From the NCBI GenBank assembly GCA_964549105.1, contig CAZJTZ010000004.1, forward strand, positions 1-64,000: a stretch of 64,000 bases of DNA. The letters run 5' to 3'. Below the pieces are notes generated by a model. That model was not told the DNA's origin, did not search any database, and saw only the letters and a program-made list of their open reading frames with translations. This document shows positions 27,023 through 37,108 of the stretch, piece by piece (the stretch's first letter is position 1; each line of letters opens with the position of its first letter). The stretch is from Hydrogenedens sp964549105. Lineage in GTDB: Bacteria; Hydrogenedentota; Hydrogenedentia; Hydrogenedentales; Hydrogenedentaceae. The position numbers and the translations under genes were made by a program.

Positions 27023-28968
27023 TTTTACCTCTATTGACGAATATAGTCCTCATTGCATTGCAATTGGCACTACCTAATACCGGCGAGTTAGTCTCAAATA
27101 CGACAAATCAATTTGTGGAACTGCCTCCTCTCTGGGAAAAGGAGATTGTTGCGTATGCAGAAAAACTTCCTATCCAGTCAGATGGTCGAGTAAAACCATT
27201 AAGTACCTATTCGCGATTTTTAATTTTGAGACTGAGTGGCAAAACCTCTGTCAAAAGGCTTGACGGGAAAAAATTGTCTTCAACGGAATGGTTTTTGGAT
27301 TGCCTATTCTATCCAGAAATTGCAAAAAAATATCCCGTCTTCATTGTTCAAGATGAAACTGTTTTAGAGAACCTGGGTATACAAGGGCATGGCAAAAAAC
27401 GAGACCGTTATGCTTATAATGAGTTAGTATCGGCGCGTAATAAATTAATGGACCAGGCACAAAGATATTCTCAAATGCCACCAGTTGAAAGGACAAGAAT
27501 TCAAGAGCAGACACTCAACCTTGCAGATAATCTTTTAGCCTTTGAAGAGGTGCTCGGCTATCTGGACTTCACACGCTTTGAATTTTCCTTTCCCAAAGAC
27601 TCCATGTTGTCACAGTTTTTCCCAAATAAAAACAATGTTCCGCTGGTGGAAATTGTAAAACAGTTTCCGGACATTAAGAAGAAATTAAAAGAAATTTCTC
27701 AAACAATGGATAAAGAGCAAGTAAAAAAAGAGTTGGAAACCATTCGAAACTTTTTGGGAGAAGTAGGCAATGTAGTTCATGCTGCGGAACATTTTACTGT
27801 GGTTCCTCCATCTGATACGGCAAAGAATGTATGGTCATCCCCAATAGATAGTGTGATTGCTGTCTTTGACCCGTCATCAGAAACAGTTCCAGACATGAGT
27901 ATATTCTTCCTCTTTAACCAACTTGTGCAGGAACAAGATAAGAGAGAACAATTCCAAAAAACATTTTTACAATTAGTAAACAACATTATTCAAAAGGCAG
28001 AAGCACGCGGAGAATATAAAAAGATACCAGTAGAAGTATTCTATTACAAAGGGAATTTTTTGTTTTATAGTCAATGGATATTCTTTCTTGCTGTGGTTAT
28101 GACAGCGATATGGTGGCTTTCTGTTGATAATAAATACTTAAAATTAAGCGTGATTTCGGTCAATACCCTTGCCTTATTATTGCTTATTGGGGCTATAACC
28201 TTTCGTTGCATTATTCGGGGTCGTCCCCCTGTAACCACTTTGTATGAGACTATATTGTTTTCTACGGCAGTTGCCGTTATTTTAGCGTTTATCGTGGAGT
28301 GGCTTACAAGAGATGGCATATCATTAAGTTTAGCAAGTTTCTTGGGATTGTTAGGCTTATTTCTTGCTAATCGTTATGAGATGATAGAAGGCACAGATAC
28401 CATGCCGAGCCTGGTAGCCGTGCTGGACACAAACTTCTGGTTAACCGCTCATGTTACAACCATTGTGATTGGTTACGGTGCGGGACTGTTAGCAAGTGCC
28501 TTTGGGCATATCTGGATTTTAGGTAAGTTATTAAAGATAAAGAGGGGTGATAAAGAATTTTATAATCGTTTATCAAGGGGTATTTATGGAATTATTTGTT
28601 TCTGTTTCTTTTTCTCTCTGGTTGGAACGGTTTTAGGTGGAATTTGGGCATTGCAGAGTTGGGGGCGTTTTTGGGGTTGGGACCCGAAAGAGAACGGGGC
28701 ATTACTGATTGTGCTATGGTGTCTTGTCGTTATCCATGCCAATCTGGGCAGAATGTTAGGACAGGCAGGCAGGGCTTGGGGTGCGGTGATATTGGGGATT
28801 GTTGTATCTTTCTCCTGGTGGGGAGTAAACCTACTGGGTGTCGGATTGCATAGTTACGGATTCACTCGTGGTGCATGGAATTCCTTGCTTATCTTTTGGC
28901 TTATCGAGACTGTGGTCGTTATTTTAGGAGCCTACCTTAGTTCATCTGAACGGAAATTAAAAATTTAG
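27019..28968 (+). CDS. ccsA: CcsA-family heme handling protein with N-terminal extension
   Basis: A 649-residue protein. The last 300 residues form the multi-span CcsA/ResC core with the heme-handling WWD-type motif WGRFWGWDPKENGALL and conserved His residues (for example VVIHANLG, GLHSYGF). The first 340 residues form a mostly soluble extension containing IQSDGRVKPLSTYSRFLIL, a motif known from Planctomycetes-type CcsA. Together with ResB it ligates heme to exported apocytochromes, so c-type cytochromes are expected elsewhere in the genome. Confidence 0.93.
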   Translation: MILPLLTNIVLIALQLALPNTGELVSNTTNQFVELPPLWEKEIVAYAEKLPIQSDGRVKPLSTYSRFLILRLSGKTSVKRLDGKKLSSTEWFLDCLFYPEIAKKYPVFIVQDETVLENLGIQGHGKKRDRYAYNELVSARNKLMDQAQRYSQMPPVERTRIQEQTLNLADNLLAFEEVLGYLDFTRFEFSFPKDSMLSQFFPNKNNVPLVEIVKQFPDIKKKLKEISQTMDKEQVKKELETIRNFLGEVGNVVHAAEHFTVVPPSDTAKNVWSSPIDSVIAVFDPSSETVPDMSIFFLFNQLVQEQDKREQFQKTFLQLVNNIIQKAEARGEYKKIPVEVFYYKGNFLFYSQWIFFLAVVMTAIWWLSVDNKYLKLSVISVNTLALLLLIGAITFRCIIRGRPPVTTLYETILFSTAVAVILAFIVEWLTRDGISLSLASFLGLLGLFLANRYEMIEGTDTMPSLVAVLDTNFWLTAHVTTIVIGYGAGLLASAFGHIWILGKLLKIKRGDKEFYNRLSRGIYGIICFCFFFSLVGTVLGGIWALQSWGRFWGWDPKENGALLIVLWCLVVIHANLGRMLGQAGRAWGAVILGIVVSFSWWGVNLLGVGLHSYGFTRGAWNSLLIFWLIETVVVILGAYLSSSERKLKI

Positions 28969-29107
28969 ATTTACATTTAGATTAAAAGAGTTCGCTAAAA
29001 GATATGAAAAGGTCTTTATTTATTGAGATAAACGATAAAATATAGGTTCTAAAAATTTTAAAGGGCGATTCTCTATATCACAGAATTAAATTTTCAGAGA
29101 TTTTAAC

Positions 29108-30343
29108 TTATTTTTTTACTTTTCTTGGAGAAATATTTACCTCGTCAAAGAGGGTCCCTCCATCGTCAATGGCTTGGGCTTTTAAGCCTTGTTTGTTAAT
29201 TTCCACAAGCCAAAAATGGCGTCTGGTTTCTCCCTTTTCAAGATAGCCCAGAGAAAAGTTTTCTATGCTTCGCGGGTTAACTCCAAAACTACCGTCTCCA
29301 AGGTAAATTGTGCCATTTTCACTAACCTGTCCATTACGGAGAGGTTTTGTTCTCTTAAATGTGTGGTCATGGTGTTCAAAACTTACAGGGATTTCATATT
29401 CATCAAATAGGGGTAGCCAATATTTCCGTTCCTCAGTAGACTCACCACTATCAAACGACCTGTGACTTGGATATAGAGGAACATGATAAAAAGGAATAAT
29501 AAAAGGCATATCTTTTGCAGATTGCAATGATGAGCGAAGCCATTCAGTTTGTTCTGCTATAGGAATAATATGACCGGAGTCTAATGCAATTAAGGTTAAG
29601 TATGGATTAAAATTCCTTGCAAAGTATGTTTTACCTCCCTGAGCAAAATATCCAAAATAAAACGGTGCCCGTTCCTCTGGAGGAGAAGGGGGCTCCTTAT
29701 CATTTACTTCATGGTTTCCTATCGCAGCAATAATGGGAATTAGACAGCCTTCACTGGTTTTCATATATTTTTCCCAGTTGTTGAACCATATATCCCAAAT
29801 CCAGTCATTTTTAGGTTCACCATTAGCGTAGGCAATATCACCTCCAATTGCGACAAATTGTGGGTTTAATTCCCCTGCATGATGAAGAAGTCTCGGTGCT
29901 GCGGGTAGTATTCCCACGTCTCCACCTATAACGAAACGAAGTGACGAGCCATCATTAGGGATTGTGCGGAATTTATATTCCTGAGAGTATTTACCTGAGT
30001 TTGTTTTAAGGGTAAAATAGTATAAAGAGCCAGGAGTTAAATTTGTTAATTCAAAAATATGGACGGTTCTTTTGGGCTCGACCTCAGGAATAGTTTTCGA
30101 AGTTCCAGAGATGTGATTGGGATATGATTCTGGTTCGCCTTTACAACTCTCATTCCCATACAACACTTCTACTGGATAACTTTTGCCTAAAGATTGGACA
30201 TTTACAGTCATTGTTGTATGTGGGTCACCTTGCCATGTCAGGTAAACATGTAGTGAATGAAGGGCACAGCCAGTAAAAATAAAAACACTGGACATTACAA
30301 CAAAAAACAGAACAAAAAGTTTTGTAGTTTTAGAATTAATCAT
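29108..30343 (-). CDS. Lipoprotein metallophosphoesterase (purple acid phosphatase-like)
   Basis: A 411-residue protein with lipobox FTGC (Cys about 26). An N-terminal fibronectin-III-like region precedes a calcineurin-type phosphoesterase: VIGGDVG, AIGGDIAYANG, AIGNHEVND, FYHVPLYPSHR and FEHHDHTFKRT. The usual GHxH motif of the last block reads HHDH, with both metal-ligand His kept. Predicted to hydrolyse phosphate esters in the periplasm or outside. Convergent with ccsA and divergent from the GH30 gene. Confidence 0.85.
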   Translation of the reverse strand: MINSKTTKLFVLFFVVMSSVFIFTGCALHSLHVYLTWQGDPHTTMTVNVQSLGKSYPVEVLYGNESCKGEPESYPNHISGTSKTIPEVEPKRTVHIFELTNLTPGSLYYFTLKTNSGKYSQEYKFRTIPNDGSSLRFVIGGDVGILPAAPRLLHHAGELNPQFVAIGGDIAYANGEPKNDWIWDIWFNNWEKYMKTSEGCLIPIIAAIGNHEVNDKEPPSPPEERAPFYFGYFAQGGKTYFARNFNPYLTLIALDSGHIIPIAEQTEWLRSSLQSAKDMPFIIPFYHVPLYPSHRSFDSGESTEERKYWLPLFDEYEIPVSFEHHDHTFKRTKPLRNGQVSENGTIYLGDGSFGVNPRSIENFSLGYLEKGETRRHFWLVEINKQGLKAQAIDDGGTLFDEVNISPRKVKK

Positions 30344-30557
30344 CAGAATTATCCTTTCTCTTCGCTTATATAACCCCCTTTAGGATAAAGTAAATATATA
30401 CATTTTTACAAATTGAGACTTCTTCATTTGTCTTATAGAGACTTTTTTTGAGAGAAACATTGCCTATTTTCTTTTTATTTCGTATTTCTGAAAAAGAAAT
30501 AAATGTGTTAACGGCTTTTAATTTTTAAGAACAAATATGACATTAAAAGGTTGTGTT

Positions 30558-30585
30558 TTGTTCGTTTATAATAATTGTTTATAAT
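30558..30585 (+). promoter_or_regulatory. Candidate promoter of the GH30 operon
   Basis: TTGTTC (30558-30563), 16-nt spacer, TATAAT (30580-30585), 55 nt before the GH30 start. The -35 match is moderate. Confidence 0.4.
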
Positions 30586-30640
30586 TTCTTTATTTAATGT
30601 TAAATTTATAAAACAAATGAATAGTTAGCGAGGAAAATAG

Positions 30641-32035
30641 ATGAGTGGGTATATGTATAAGATAGGTGTGGTTTTGTTTGTTATTTTTTTTATAACTATG
30701 AATTCATTTCCATTAGAAAAAGAAACAATAGATGTATGGTTCAGTTCTGAAGACGGAAAATATACACTAACACATCAGACTGTTAATTCGGAAAAACCTA
30801 AAAATACAAAAAATGTTCTGATTGAGATAAAGTCAGGTGAAAAGTATCAGTCTATTTTAGGCATGGGTGGGTCTTTGGAACATGCGACATGTTCAAATTT
30901 AATGAAATTGTCACCAGAAGAGCGTGAAGAGGTAGTTGAAAGGCTTGTTGACCCAGAAAAGGGGATAGGGATGAATCTTATGCGACTCGGTATTGGCACA
31001 TCGGATTTTGTAGGGGAACCATATTATTCTTATGATGATTGCCCTGATGGTGAGGTAGACCCAGAATTGAAGCGATTCTCGATTGAAAAAGACCGTGCTT
31101 ATGTCATTCCGATTATAAAAATGGTGCAATCGAAGAATCCTGATGTTCTGTTTTTTGCGTCTCCGTGGAGTCCACCAGGTTGGATGAAAGATACAAAAAC
31201 AATGAATGGTGGTGTTTTGTTAAGGGAATATTATCCTGCTTATGCGAACTACTTAAAAAAGTTTATTGAATCTTATACAGCAGAGGGAATCCAAATCTAT
31301 GCAATAACTGTTCAGAATGAACCACAAATGAATGATAAGGATTATCCAACTTGCTTGTGGACAGCAGAGCAACAAAGAGATTTTATTCGAGATTTTTTAG
31401 GTCCATGTTATACGCAAGCAAACATTCTGACAAAGATATGGTGTTGGGACCATAATTGGAACAATCTGGATTTTCCTCGTGCAATTTATTGCGATGCTGA
31501 AGCGTCTAAATATGTAGAAGGAACAGCATTTCATCTATATGAAGGGAAAGTTGAAGCACAGAGCCTTTTACATGACGAGTTTCCGGAAAAGCATATTTAT
31601 TTTACAGAGGGCTCTACCTTTTTTACGCGTGGTGCTATAAAGATTATTGAAATATTTCGTAATTGGTCTCGTTCATACAATCTATGGGTTATTTGTCTGG
31701 ATTGGCAGAGGGGACCCAATCGGGGACCTCATCATGCAAGCCCAACTATGATTACTCTAAAAGAGGATAATACCATTGAGTATCGTTTTGATTATTATAT
31801 GTATGGACAATTTATGAAATTTATTAAGCGTGATGCAGTGCGTATTTTTTCTACACAGGGAAACCGTTATTTTAATAATGTTGCTTTTCTTAATCCTGAT
31901 GGAAGTATTGTTTTAGTAGTAGCGAATGCTGAAACAAAAACACAGAAGATTTCTGTGAAGTGTGGAGATAAATTTTTTAGGGCAGAAATTCCCCAAAAAA
32001 CAGTTGCTACTTTTTTAATTAAAGGAAATAGGTAA
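30641..32035 (+). CDS. GH30 glycoside hydrolase (glucosylceramidase-like)
   Basis: A 464-residue secreted protein: signal peptide about 1-25, then a TIM barrel with SILGMGGSLEHATCSNLMKL, SPWSPPGWMK, acid/base Glu227 in ITVQNEP, and nucleophile Glu323 in YFTEGS, and a final beta-sandwich domain. These are the hallmarks of family GH30. SD AGGA is upstream of the ATG. Substrate could be a beta-glucoside, beta-xyloside or fucoside. First gene of a three-gene unit with an ankyrin protein (8 nt on) and a sugar isomerase-like protein. Confidence 0.92.
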   Translation: MSGYMYKIGVVLFVIFFITMNSFPLEKETIDVWFSSEDGKYTLTHQTVNSEKPKNTKNVLIEIKSGEKYQSILGMGGSLEHATCSNLMKLSPEEREEVVERLVDPEKGIGMNLMRLGIGTSDFVGEPYYSYDDCPDGEVDPELKRFSIEKDRAYVIPIIKMVQSKNPDVLFFASPWSPPGWMKDTKTMNGGVLLREYYPAYANYLKKFIESYTAEGIQIYAITVQNEPQMNDKDYPTCLWTAEQQRDFIRDFLGPCYTQANILTKIWCWDHNWNNLDFPRAIYCDAEASKYVEGTAFHLYEGKVEAQSLLHDEFPEKHIYFTEGSTFFTRGAIKIIEIFRNWSRSYNLWVICLDWQRGPNRGPHHASPTMITLKEDNTIEYRFDYYMYGQFMKFIKRDAVRIFSTQGNRYFNNVAFLNPDGSIVLVVANAETKTQKISVKCGDKFFRAEIPQKTVATFLIKGNR

Positions 32036-32043
32036 ATAGTTTT

Positions 32044-34719
32044 ATGTTAATTAAGAAATTGTTAAGAATGAAGCCATTTTTTGTAGGACTATTTTTTGTT
32101 ATGGGTTTTGTTTTAAGTCTGGGGGTTATTGTCTATATAAGTCAGCAGATGGTTTCTGTAAAATCTGTTTTTGCGGAGGAATTACAAGATAGTCAAGTTA
32201 TCAACTCTATAAATAAATGGGGCTATTCTTCTATGGAGGAACTTGTAAGGGCAGGAGATGTCTATGCGTTATGGTATTGCTCCTCTGAAAAAGATACCAT
32301 TTTACCTGAAGAGAAAAATAAATATTACTTATTGTCTGCGAAACGGGGTTTTCCTTATGTCCTGGGGATTTGGGTTTTGTGGGGGAGTGATGTGTTTTGT
32401 ACAGATGAAAAGGGCAACACTTCCCTACATTTAGCCGCAGCGGCACAGAGTATATATTTGATAGAACATTTGATAAGTCTGGGACTCAATCCAAACTCGC
32501 GAAATCTTGATAATTATGCACCTATTCATATTTGTGCCCAATCAGGGACGGCAGGGGTTGCCCGCACACTTATATCAAAAGGTGCAGACCCTAATTTACC
32601 ATTAGCAATGGATAAATATAGTCCACCTGCACTTATCGCAGGTCAGAATAAAAATTTTGAGATAGTCCGAATTTTGCGTGCTTTTGATGCTCAGTATTCT
32701 TTTTCTCATGCTATTGGTTTTGGTGATATTGAAACAGTTGAAGCATATTTGAAGGAGAATCCAGAGTGGGCTATCAATGGTCCGACGAGTTATTCTACGC
32801 CTCCTGTAATAGAAGCAGTGGTTTCCAACCAGAAGGAAGTATTGTTGTATTTGCTTGAACATGGCTCCAGTTTAGATACATCAAGTATAGAAGGAGAGAA
32901 AGCGTTAAGTGTAGCAATAAAGTTTAACAATAAAGACATGATTCGCTTTTTAATTGATTTGGGAGTAAATATTAATGGTTTTGGTGCGGCAAGTGTAAAT
33001 GAATACCCATTGGAGTATGCAATACATATAGGGAATCCAGATATGGTTCAATATCTTCTCGATTTAGGTGCAGATGTAAATGCTGTTAATGTTGTGCACG
33101 ATTCGGAGACACCTCTTCACCTTGCAGTTAAGGAAAGAAAAAAAGAAATTGCGGCTCTGCTTATAGAACGAGGTGCAAATATTAATGCTCGCAATAAAAA
33201 TGGGGAAACGCCATTTTTTATTGCAGTAGGACTTGGGGACAGAGAGATTGCAGAGTATTTGATACAACAGGGGGCGGACATTGAGATTGTTGACCGTTTA
33301 CGGTATACACCTTTATTGGTTGCGACCGAGAAGGGGAATGAGGACATGGTTAAGTGGCTAATTGAAAAAGGAGCCAATGTTCAAGCACGAGATAAAGATG
33401 GTAGAACGGTCTTACATATTTCAGCGGCTCATGGATTAGTCCCGTTAATGGAAACTTTTCTTTTAAATGGAGTAAATATAGATGAGATGGACCGAAGTAG
33501 GAATACCTCTCTTCTTTTGGCAGTAGAAGCAAAAAAGACGGAATCTGTGGAATTTCTTGTTAATCGGGGTGCGGATATAAATCTTGCTAATTCTACAGGA
33601 AAAACTCCACTTTTTGTTGCGGTTGAGGTGGACAGTTTAAGTCTTGCAAAATATCTGGTAGAACACGGTGCTAAAACAGATGTGGCTGACCGTGAACAAA
33701 GGACACTGATTCATGTGGGGGCTTGCTCTGAAAATGTTGAAATGATTCACTGGTTAGATGGGCTTGGATTAGATATGTTTGCTGTTGACAAAGGAGGAAA
33801 TTCGGCACTGCATTATGCCTGTCAATGTGGTGCATTAGATACAGTTTTATGGCTGATTGACCAGAAAAAGTTGCCTCTTGATGAACTGAATAAAGATGGT
33901 TTTGCACCTCTTCATCTCGCATGCCAACGAGGGCATGTTTTGATTGCTAAAACATTGATGGAATTAGGTGCCGATTACAAAAAGCCGGCACGGACAGGGC
34001 AATCAGCGATACATCTATGCGCAGCACGGGGACATTGGGGTCCAGCACAAATTTTAATTTTGAAAGGTGTTGACCCGAATCTACCAGATAATTCTGGAAA
34101 TACTCCTCTACATCATGCGGCTATGAATGCTCAGGAAAGATTTGTGCAATTAATTCTTGCAAAAAGAGCAGATATATGTGTGCGAAACAGAATGGGTTTA
34201 ACGCCTCTGGACCTGGCAAAGGAACAATTTGAAAAGGCAGCACCCGTAGTAGGTGCAACAATGTCTCAAATCCGTTTGTTTGAAGGTTTGCAGGGTGTAA
34301 TTCGTTTACTAACTGCGGTAATCTGTGAAGAATATTTGCAACGAATTGAGAAGAACGATTTAGATGGGTTTAAGAAAATGATTGAATTCTATCCGGATTT
34401 TGCTAATGTCTATTATTTTGGCAAAACACCTATTCATAGGGTTATACATAAACATTCTTTAGAGATGTCAAATTTGCTTATTCAATTAAAAGTAGATATT
34501 GGTGTAAAAGAGTTAGGCATAGATGGCTTCACTCCTCTTCATTTAGCCGTTCAGGAACGAGAAATTAATCTTGTTGACCTTTTGTTAAAATCAGGTGCAG
34601 ATATTAGTTTGAAAGATGCAAAGGGTAGAACTCCTCTGGAACTCGCAGAATCATTAAATTTTCAAGAAATTGCAAACTATATAAAAACCTTTGAAACAAA
34701 AGCACAAAATAACGAGTAA
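32044..34719 (+). CDS. Membrane-anchored or exported ankyrin-repeat protein
   Basis: An 891-residue protein. N-terminal hydrophobic segment (about 10-35) is a signal anchor or signal peptide. From about residue 120 to the end there are over 15 ankyrin repeats, with strong consensus units such as GNTSLHLAAAAQS, ETPLHLAVKERKKEIAALLI, GRTVLHISAAHGLVPL and GFTPLHLAVQEREINLVDLL. A non-ankyrin insert is near 750. Such proteins bind other proteins; partner unknown. Between GH30 and the isomerase gene, cotranscribed with both. Confidence 0.9.
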   Translation: MLIKKLLRMKPFFVGLFFVMGFVLSLGVIVYISQQMVSVKSVFAEELQDSQVINSINKWGYSSMEELVRAGDVYALWYCSSEKDTILPEEKNKYYLLSAKRGFPYVLGIWVLWGSDVFCTDEKGNTSLHLAAAAQSIYLIEHLISLGLNPNSRNLDNYAPIHICAQSGTAGVARTLISKGADPNLPLAMDKYSPPALIAGQNKNFEIVRILRAFDAQYSFSHAIGFGDIETVEAYLKENPEWAINGPTSYSTPPVIEAVVSNQKEVLLYLLEHGSSLDTSSIEGEKALSVAIKFNNKDMIRFLIDLGVNINGFGAASVNEYPLEYAIHIGNPDMVQYLLDLGADVNAVNVVHDSETPLHLAVKERKKEIAALLIERGANINARNKNGETPFFIAVGLGDREIAEYLIQQGADIEIVDRLRYTPLLVATEKGNEDMVKWLIEKGANVQARDKDGRTVLHISAAHGLVPLMETFLLNGVNIDEMDRSRNTSLLLAVEAKKTESVEFLVNRGADINLANSTGKTPLFVAVEVDSLSLAKYLVEHGAKTDVADREQRTLIHVGACSENVEMIHWLDGLGLDMFAVDKGGNSALHYACQCGALDTVLWLIDQKKLPLDELNKDGFAPLHLACQRGHVLIAKTLMELGADYKKPARTGQSAIHLCAARGHWGPAQILILKGVDPNLPDNSGNTPLHHAAMNAQERFVQLILAKRADICVRNRMGLTPLDLAKEQFEKAAPVVGATMSQIRLFEGLQGVIRLLTAVICEEYLQRIEKNDLDGFKKMIEFYPDFANVYYFGKTPIHRVIHKHSLEMSNLLIQLKVDIGVKELGIDGFTPLHLAVQEREINLVDLLLKSGADISLKDAKGRTPLELAESLNFQEIANYIKTFETKAQNNE

Positions 34720-34742
34720 TCTTTAATTTAGGTGAGACATTT

Positions 34743-35567
34743 ATGGCAGAACATCTGGAGGATTATCAGCGGCTTGCTATTCATACGATAACCTTTAAAC
34801 CCATGAAACTTCCTTCTATTGTAAAACTCTTTCAACAGGAAAATGTGCCAGGAATTACGGTCTGGCGTGAGCATGTTCATGATATAGGTCTAAAAGAAGC
34901 GAAGAATGTGTTAAAGGACAGTGGATTGAAAATAGTAAGTTTATGCAGAGGCGGTTTTTTCCCCAGTTCCAGTGCACAGGAACGCGAAAAAGCATGTCTG
35001 GAAACGATGAAGGCAATTGACGAAGCACATGAGATAGGTGCACCACTGGTTGTTCTGGTATGTGGTGCTGAACCTCGATTGCCCTTGCAAGAAGCGAGAC
35101 AACAAATTTTAGATGGTATCCAAAAGGTATTACCCCATGCGAAGTCGGCACAAATCTGTTTAGGGGTTGAGCCTTTGCACCCTGTATATGCAGATAATCG
35201 TTCTGCAATTAATACGATGGAGCAGGCAAATAACATCGTTACAGCACTGCATTCAGAATGGGTAGGCATTGTATTAGATACCTATCAAGTGTGGTGGGAC
35301 CCCTGTTTGCAATCCGAGATTATGCGAGCGGGTCGAAAGATTATGGCTTTTCATGTCTCTGATTGGAAAACACCAACAACACATATCCTTAATGACCGCG
35401 GACTTATGGGCGAAGGTTGCATTAATATTCGGCAAATTCGGGCATGGGTAGAACAGGCAGGTTTCCACGGATTTATTGAGGTAGAAATTTTCTCCGAGCG
35501 ATATTGGAATGAGCCTCCCCAGCAATATATCCAGCGTATTAAAGATTCTTACCTGAGATATGTATAA
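34743..35567 (+). CDS. Sugar phosphate isomerase/epimerase family TIM-barrel protein
   Basis: A 274-residue AP-endonuclease-2-like barrel. Motifs: LCRGGFF, APLVVLVCG, ICLGVEPLHP, VGIVLDTYQVWWDP and HVSDWKTPT, then GFIEVEIFSE; these supply the metal-binding Glu/Asp/His/Glu set of the family. The substrate is not evident; the link to GH30 suggests sugar metabolism. Third gene of the operon. Confidence 0.82.
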   Translation: MAEHLEDYQRLAIHTITFKPMKLPSIVKLFQQENVPGITVWREHVHDIGLKEAKNVLKDSGLKIVSLCRGGFFPSSSAQEREKACLETMKAIDEAHEIGAPLVVLVCGAEPRLPLQEARQQILDGIQKVLPHAKSAQICLGVEPLHPVYADNRSAINTMEQANNIVTALHSEWVGIVLDTYQVWWDPCLQSEIMRAGRKIMAFHVSDWKTPTTHILNDRGLMGEGCINIRQIRAWVEQAGFHGFIEVEIFSERYWNEPPQQYIQRIKDSYLRYV

Positions 35568-35885
35568 ATAAAAGAGCAAGAGAAGTGTATTTCCTGAAAT
35601 GCTCTATTTCCATGGTAAAACTTGTATTTTCCATCCGAATGTATCGAATATCCTGTTGCAAAATTCAACAAAGTGATTTACCAATGCAGTAAGAAAAATG
35701 CCTGTTTGTTCTAAATATTCAGGGGGTATAGTAGGATAAGTGTGCACTTACTTTTTCTCCAATTTACTTAATGGTTCTTATTTATTAATATAAACAATCA
35801 CTATAAAAAGTTTCAATTTTATTGTAATAAAATTGCTATCCAGTAAAAGAGTTGAAAGTAACTTGTTGATAGGTATGGGTGTGAG
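35568..35885. other. Intergenic gap between convergent genes, no gene seen
   Basis: 318 nt with no credible ORF, RNA gene or repeat. A weak inverted pair AGAGCA/TGCTCT just after the isomerase gene could be part of a terminator. Confidence 0.4.
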
Positions 35886-37100
35886 TCATTTCTTTGTAAG
35901 CCAGAGTAAGGTTTCAACATGGTGAGTATGGGGAAAGAAATCGTATGCTTTCCAGTCCTGACATGTATAGTATTCAAGTAAAAAGGGCAGTTCACTAACA
36001 AGGGATTTAGTGTTACAGGATACATAAATAATGTGATTAGGTAACCATTGAATAAGTTTTTTTAATACGCCTGTGGTCAGTCCTTCTCGTGGAGGGTCAG
36101 CGATGGCAAGTGTATTGGGTGGTAATAAATTGTTGCTCTCATTTATTTTTTCGGAGAGAAATTTTCGGACGGTGCTATTGTAGAATTGCACATTTGTAAT
36201 CTGGTTCAAGAGGGCGTTGTTTTTGCCATCTTCTATAGCGGCAGGGATACACTCCACAGAATATATTTTTTCCGTTAAATTAGATAAAATAAGAGAAATT
36301 GTTCCCATCCCGCTATAAAGGTCGTAGATATGTGGCGGCTGGATTTCGGAAACCCAATGATAGATTTGAGTAAACATATTTTCAGCAGAGAGGGTGTTTG
36401 TCTGGAAGAAACTCGCGGGGGAAATCTGGTAGGTGCGTTCAAATTTGGTATTATCGGAGTGAATTGATACTTTTTCATATATATAAGGCTTGCCATAGAT
36501 TAAGTGCCACTCTTCTGCTTGTGAAACTTCGGCAGTTCGGGTATAGAGTCCTGCATATAAATTTTTGCAAGGGAAATGTTGTTCAAGTAGATTGATTAGC
36601 GAATTCCAGTTTAAATCAAGTTGTCGTGTTAGAATTCCTAACATTCTCTCGCCAGTTCGTTTAGCCTGACGCAGTAGTAGAGCATGAAGCACCCCTCCTC
36701 CTGTCCTACGGTCATACGCCTCGTAATTATTCTCTTTTAGCCACGGGTGAATTGCACTTAACAGGCCAGGGAGTCCTGAAGGCCCAATAAAGCAGTCTTC
36801 TAATGGAAAAGTGTCATACCACTTGCGATGTCGTTTGAAGCCGAGAACTGTTTTCCGTTTTGTTCCCGGTGGAGGCGGATTTTCAAAATATTCTGGCGAG
36901 AATACAGGGTCAATTTTGTTTCGATAATGCCATATTTCTGGTGAAGGACAAACTGAAATTGGAAGTGAAATTAAATTTTTAAAAAGTTGAGACAAATCCT
37001 CTGTCTTTTTCTTTAACTGCTTTTCGTAGGGAATGTCCTGAAATTCACAGCCACCGCATATTCCAAAATGTGGGCATATATTTTTATTGTGTTCACTCAT
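35886..37100 (-). CDS. rlmD: RlmD/TrmA-family RNA (uracil-5-) methyltransferase
   Basis: A 404-residue RNA uracil methyltransferase. The N-terminus carries the 4Fe-4S motif C-x5-C-x2-C (CPHFGICGGCEFQ) typical of RlmD and RlmCD. A SAM fold includes DLYSGMGTISLIL, and the catalytic motif IYVSCNTKSL contains the nucleophilic Cys. No TRAM domain precedes it, unlike E. coli RlmD. Predicted to make m5U in 23S rRNA; the exact position is uncertain. Downstream of the methyltransferase and thrS genes with a 8-nt gap. Confidence 0.85.
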   Translation of the reverse strand: MSEHNKNICPHFGICGGCEFQDIPYEKQLKKKTEDLSQLFKNLISLPISVCPSPEIWHYRNKIDPVFSPEYFENPPPPGTKRKTVLGFKRHRKWYDTFPLEDCFIGPSGLPGLLSAIHPWLKENNYEAYDRRTGGGVLHALLLRQAKRTGERMLGILTRQLDLNWNSLINLLEQHFPCKNLYAGLYTRTAEVSQAEEWHLIYGKPYIYEKVSIHSDNTKFERTYQISPASFFQTNTLSAENMFTQIYHWVSEIQPPHIYDLYSGMGTISLILSNLTEKIYSVECIPAAIEDGKNNALLNQITNVQFYNSTVRKFLSEKINESNNLLPPNTLAIADPPREGLTTGVLKKLIQWLPNHIIYVSCNTKSLVSELPFLLEYYTCQDWKAYDFFPHTHHVETLLWLTKK

Positions 37101-37108
37101 GTCTGTTT

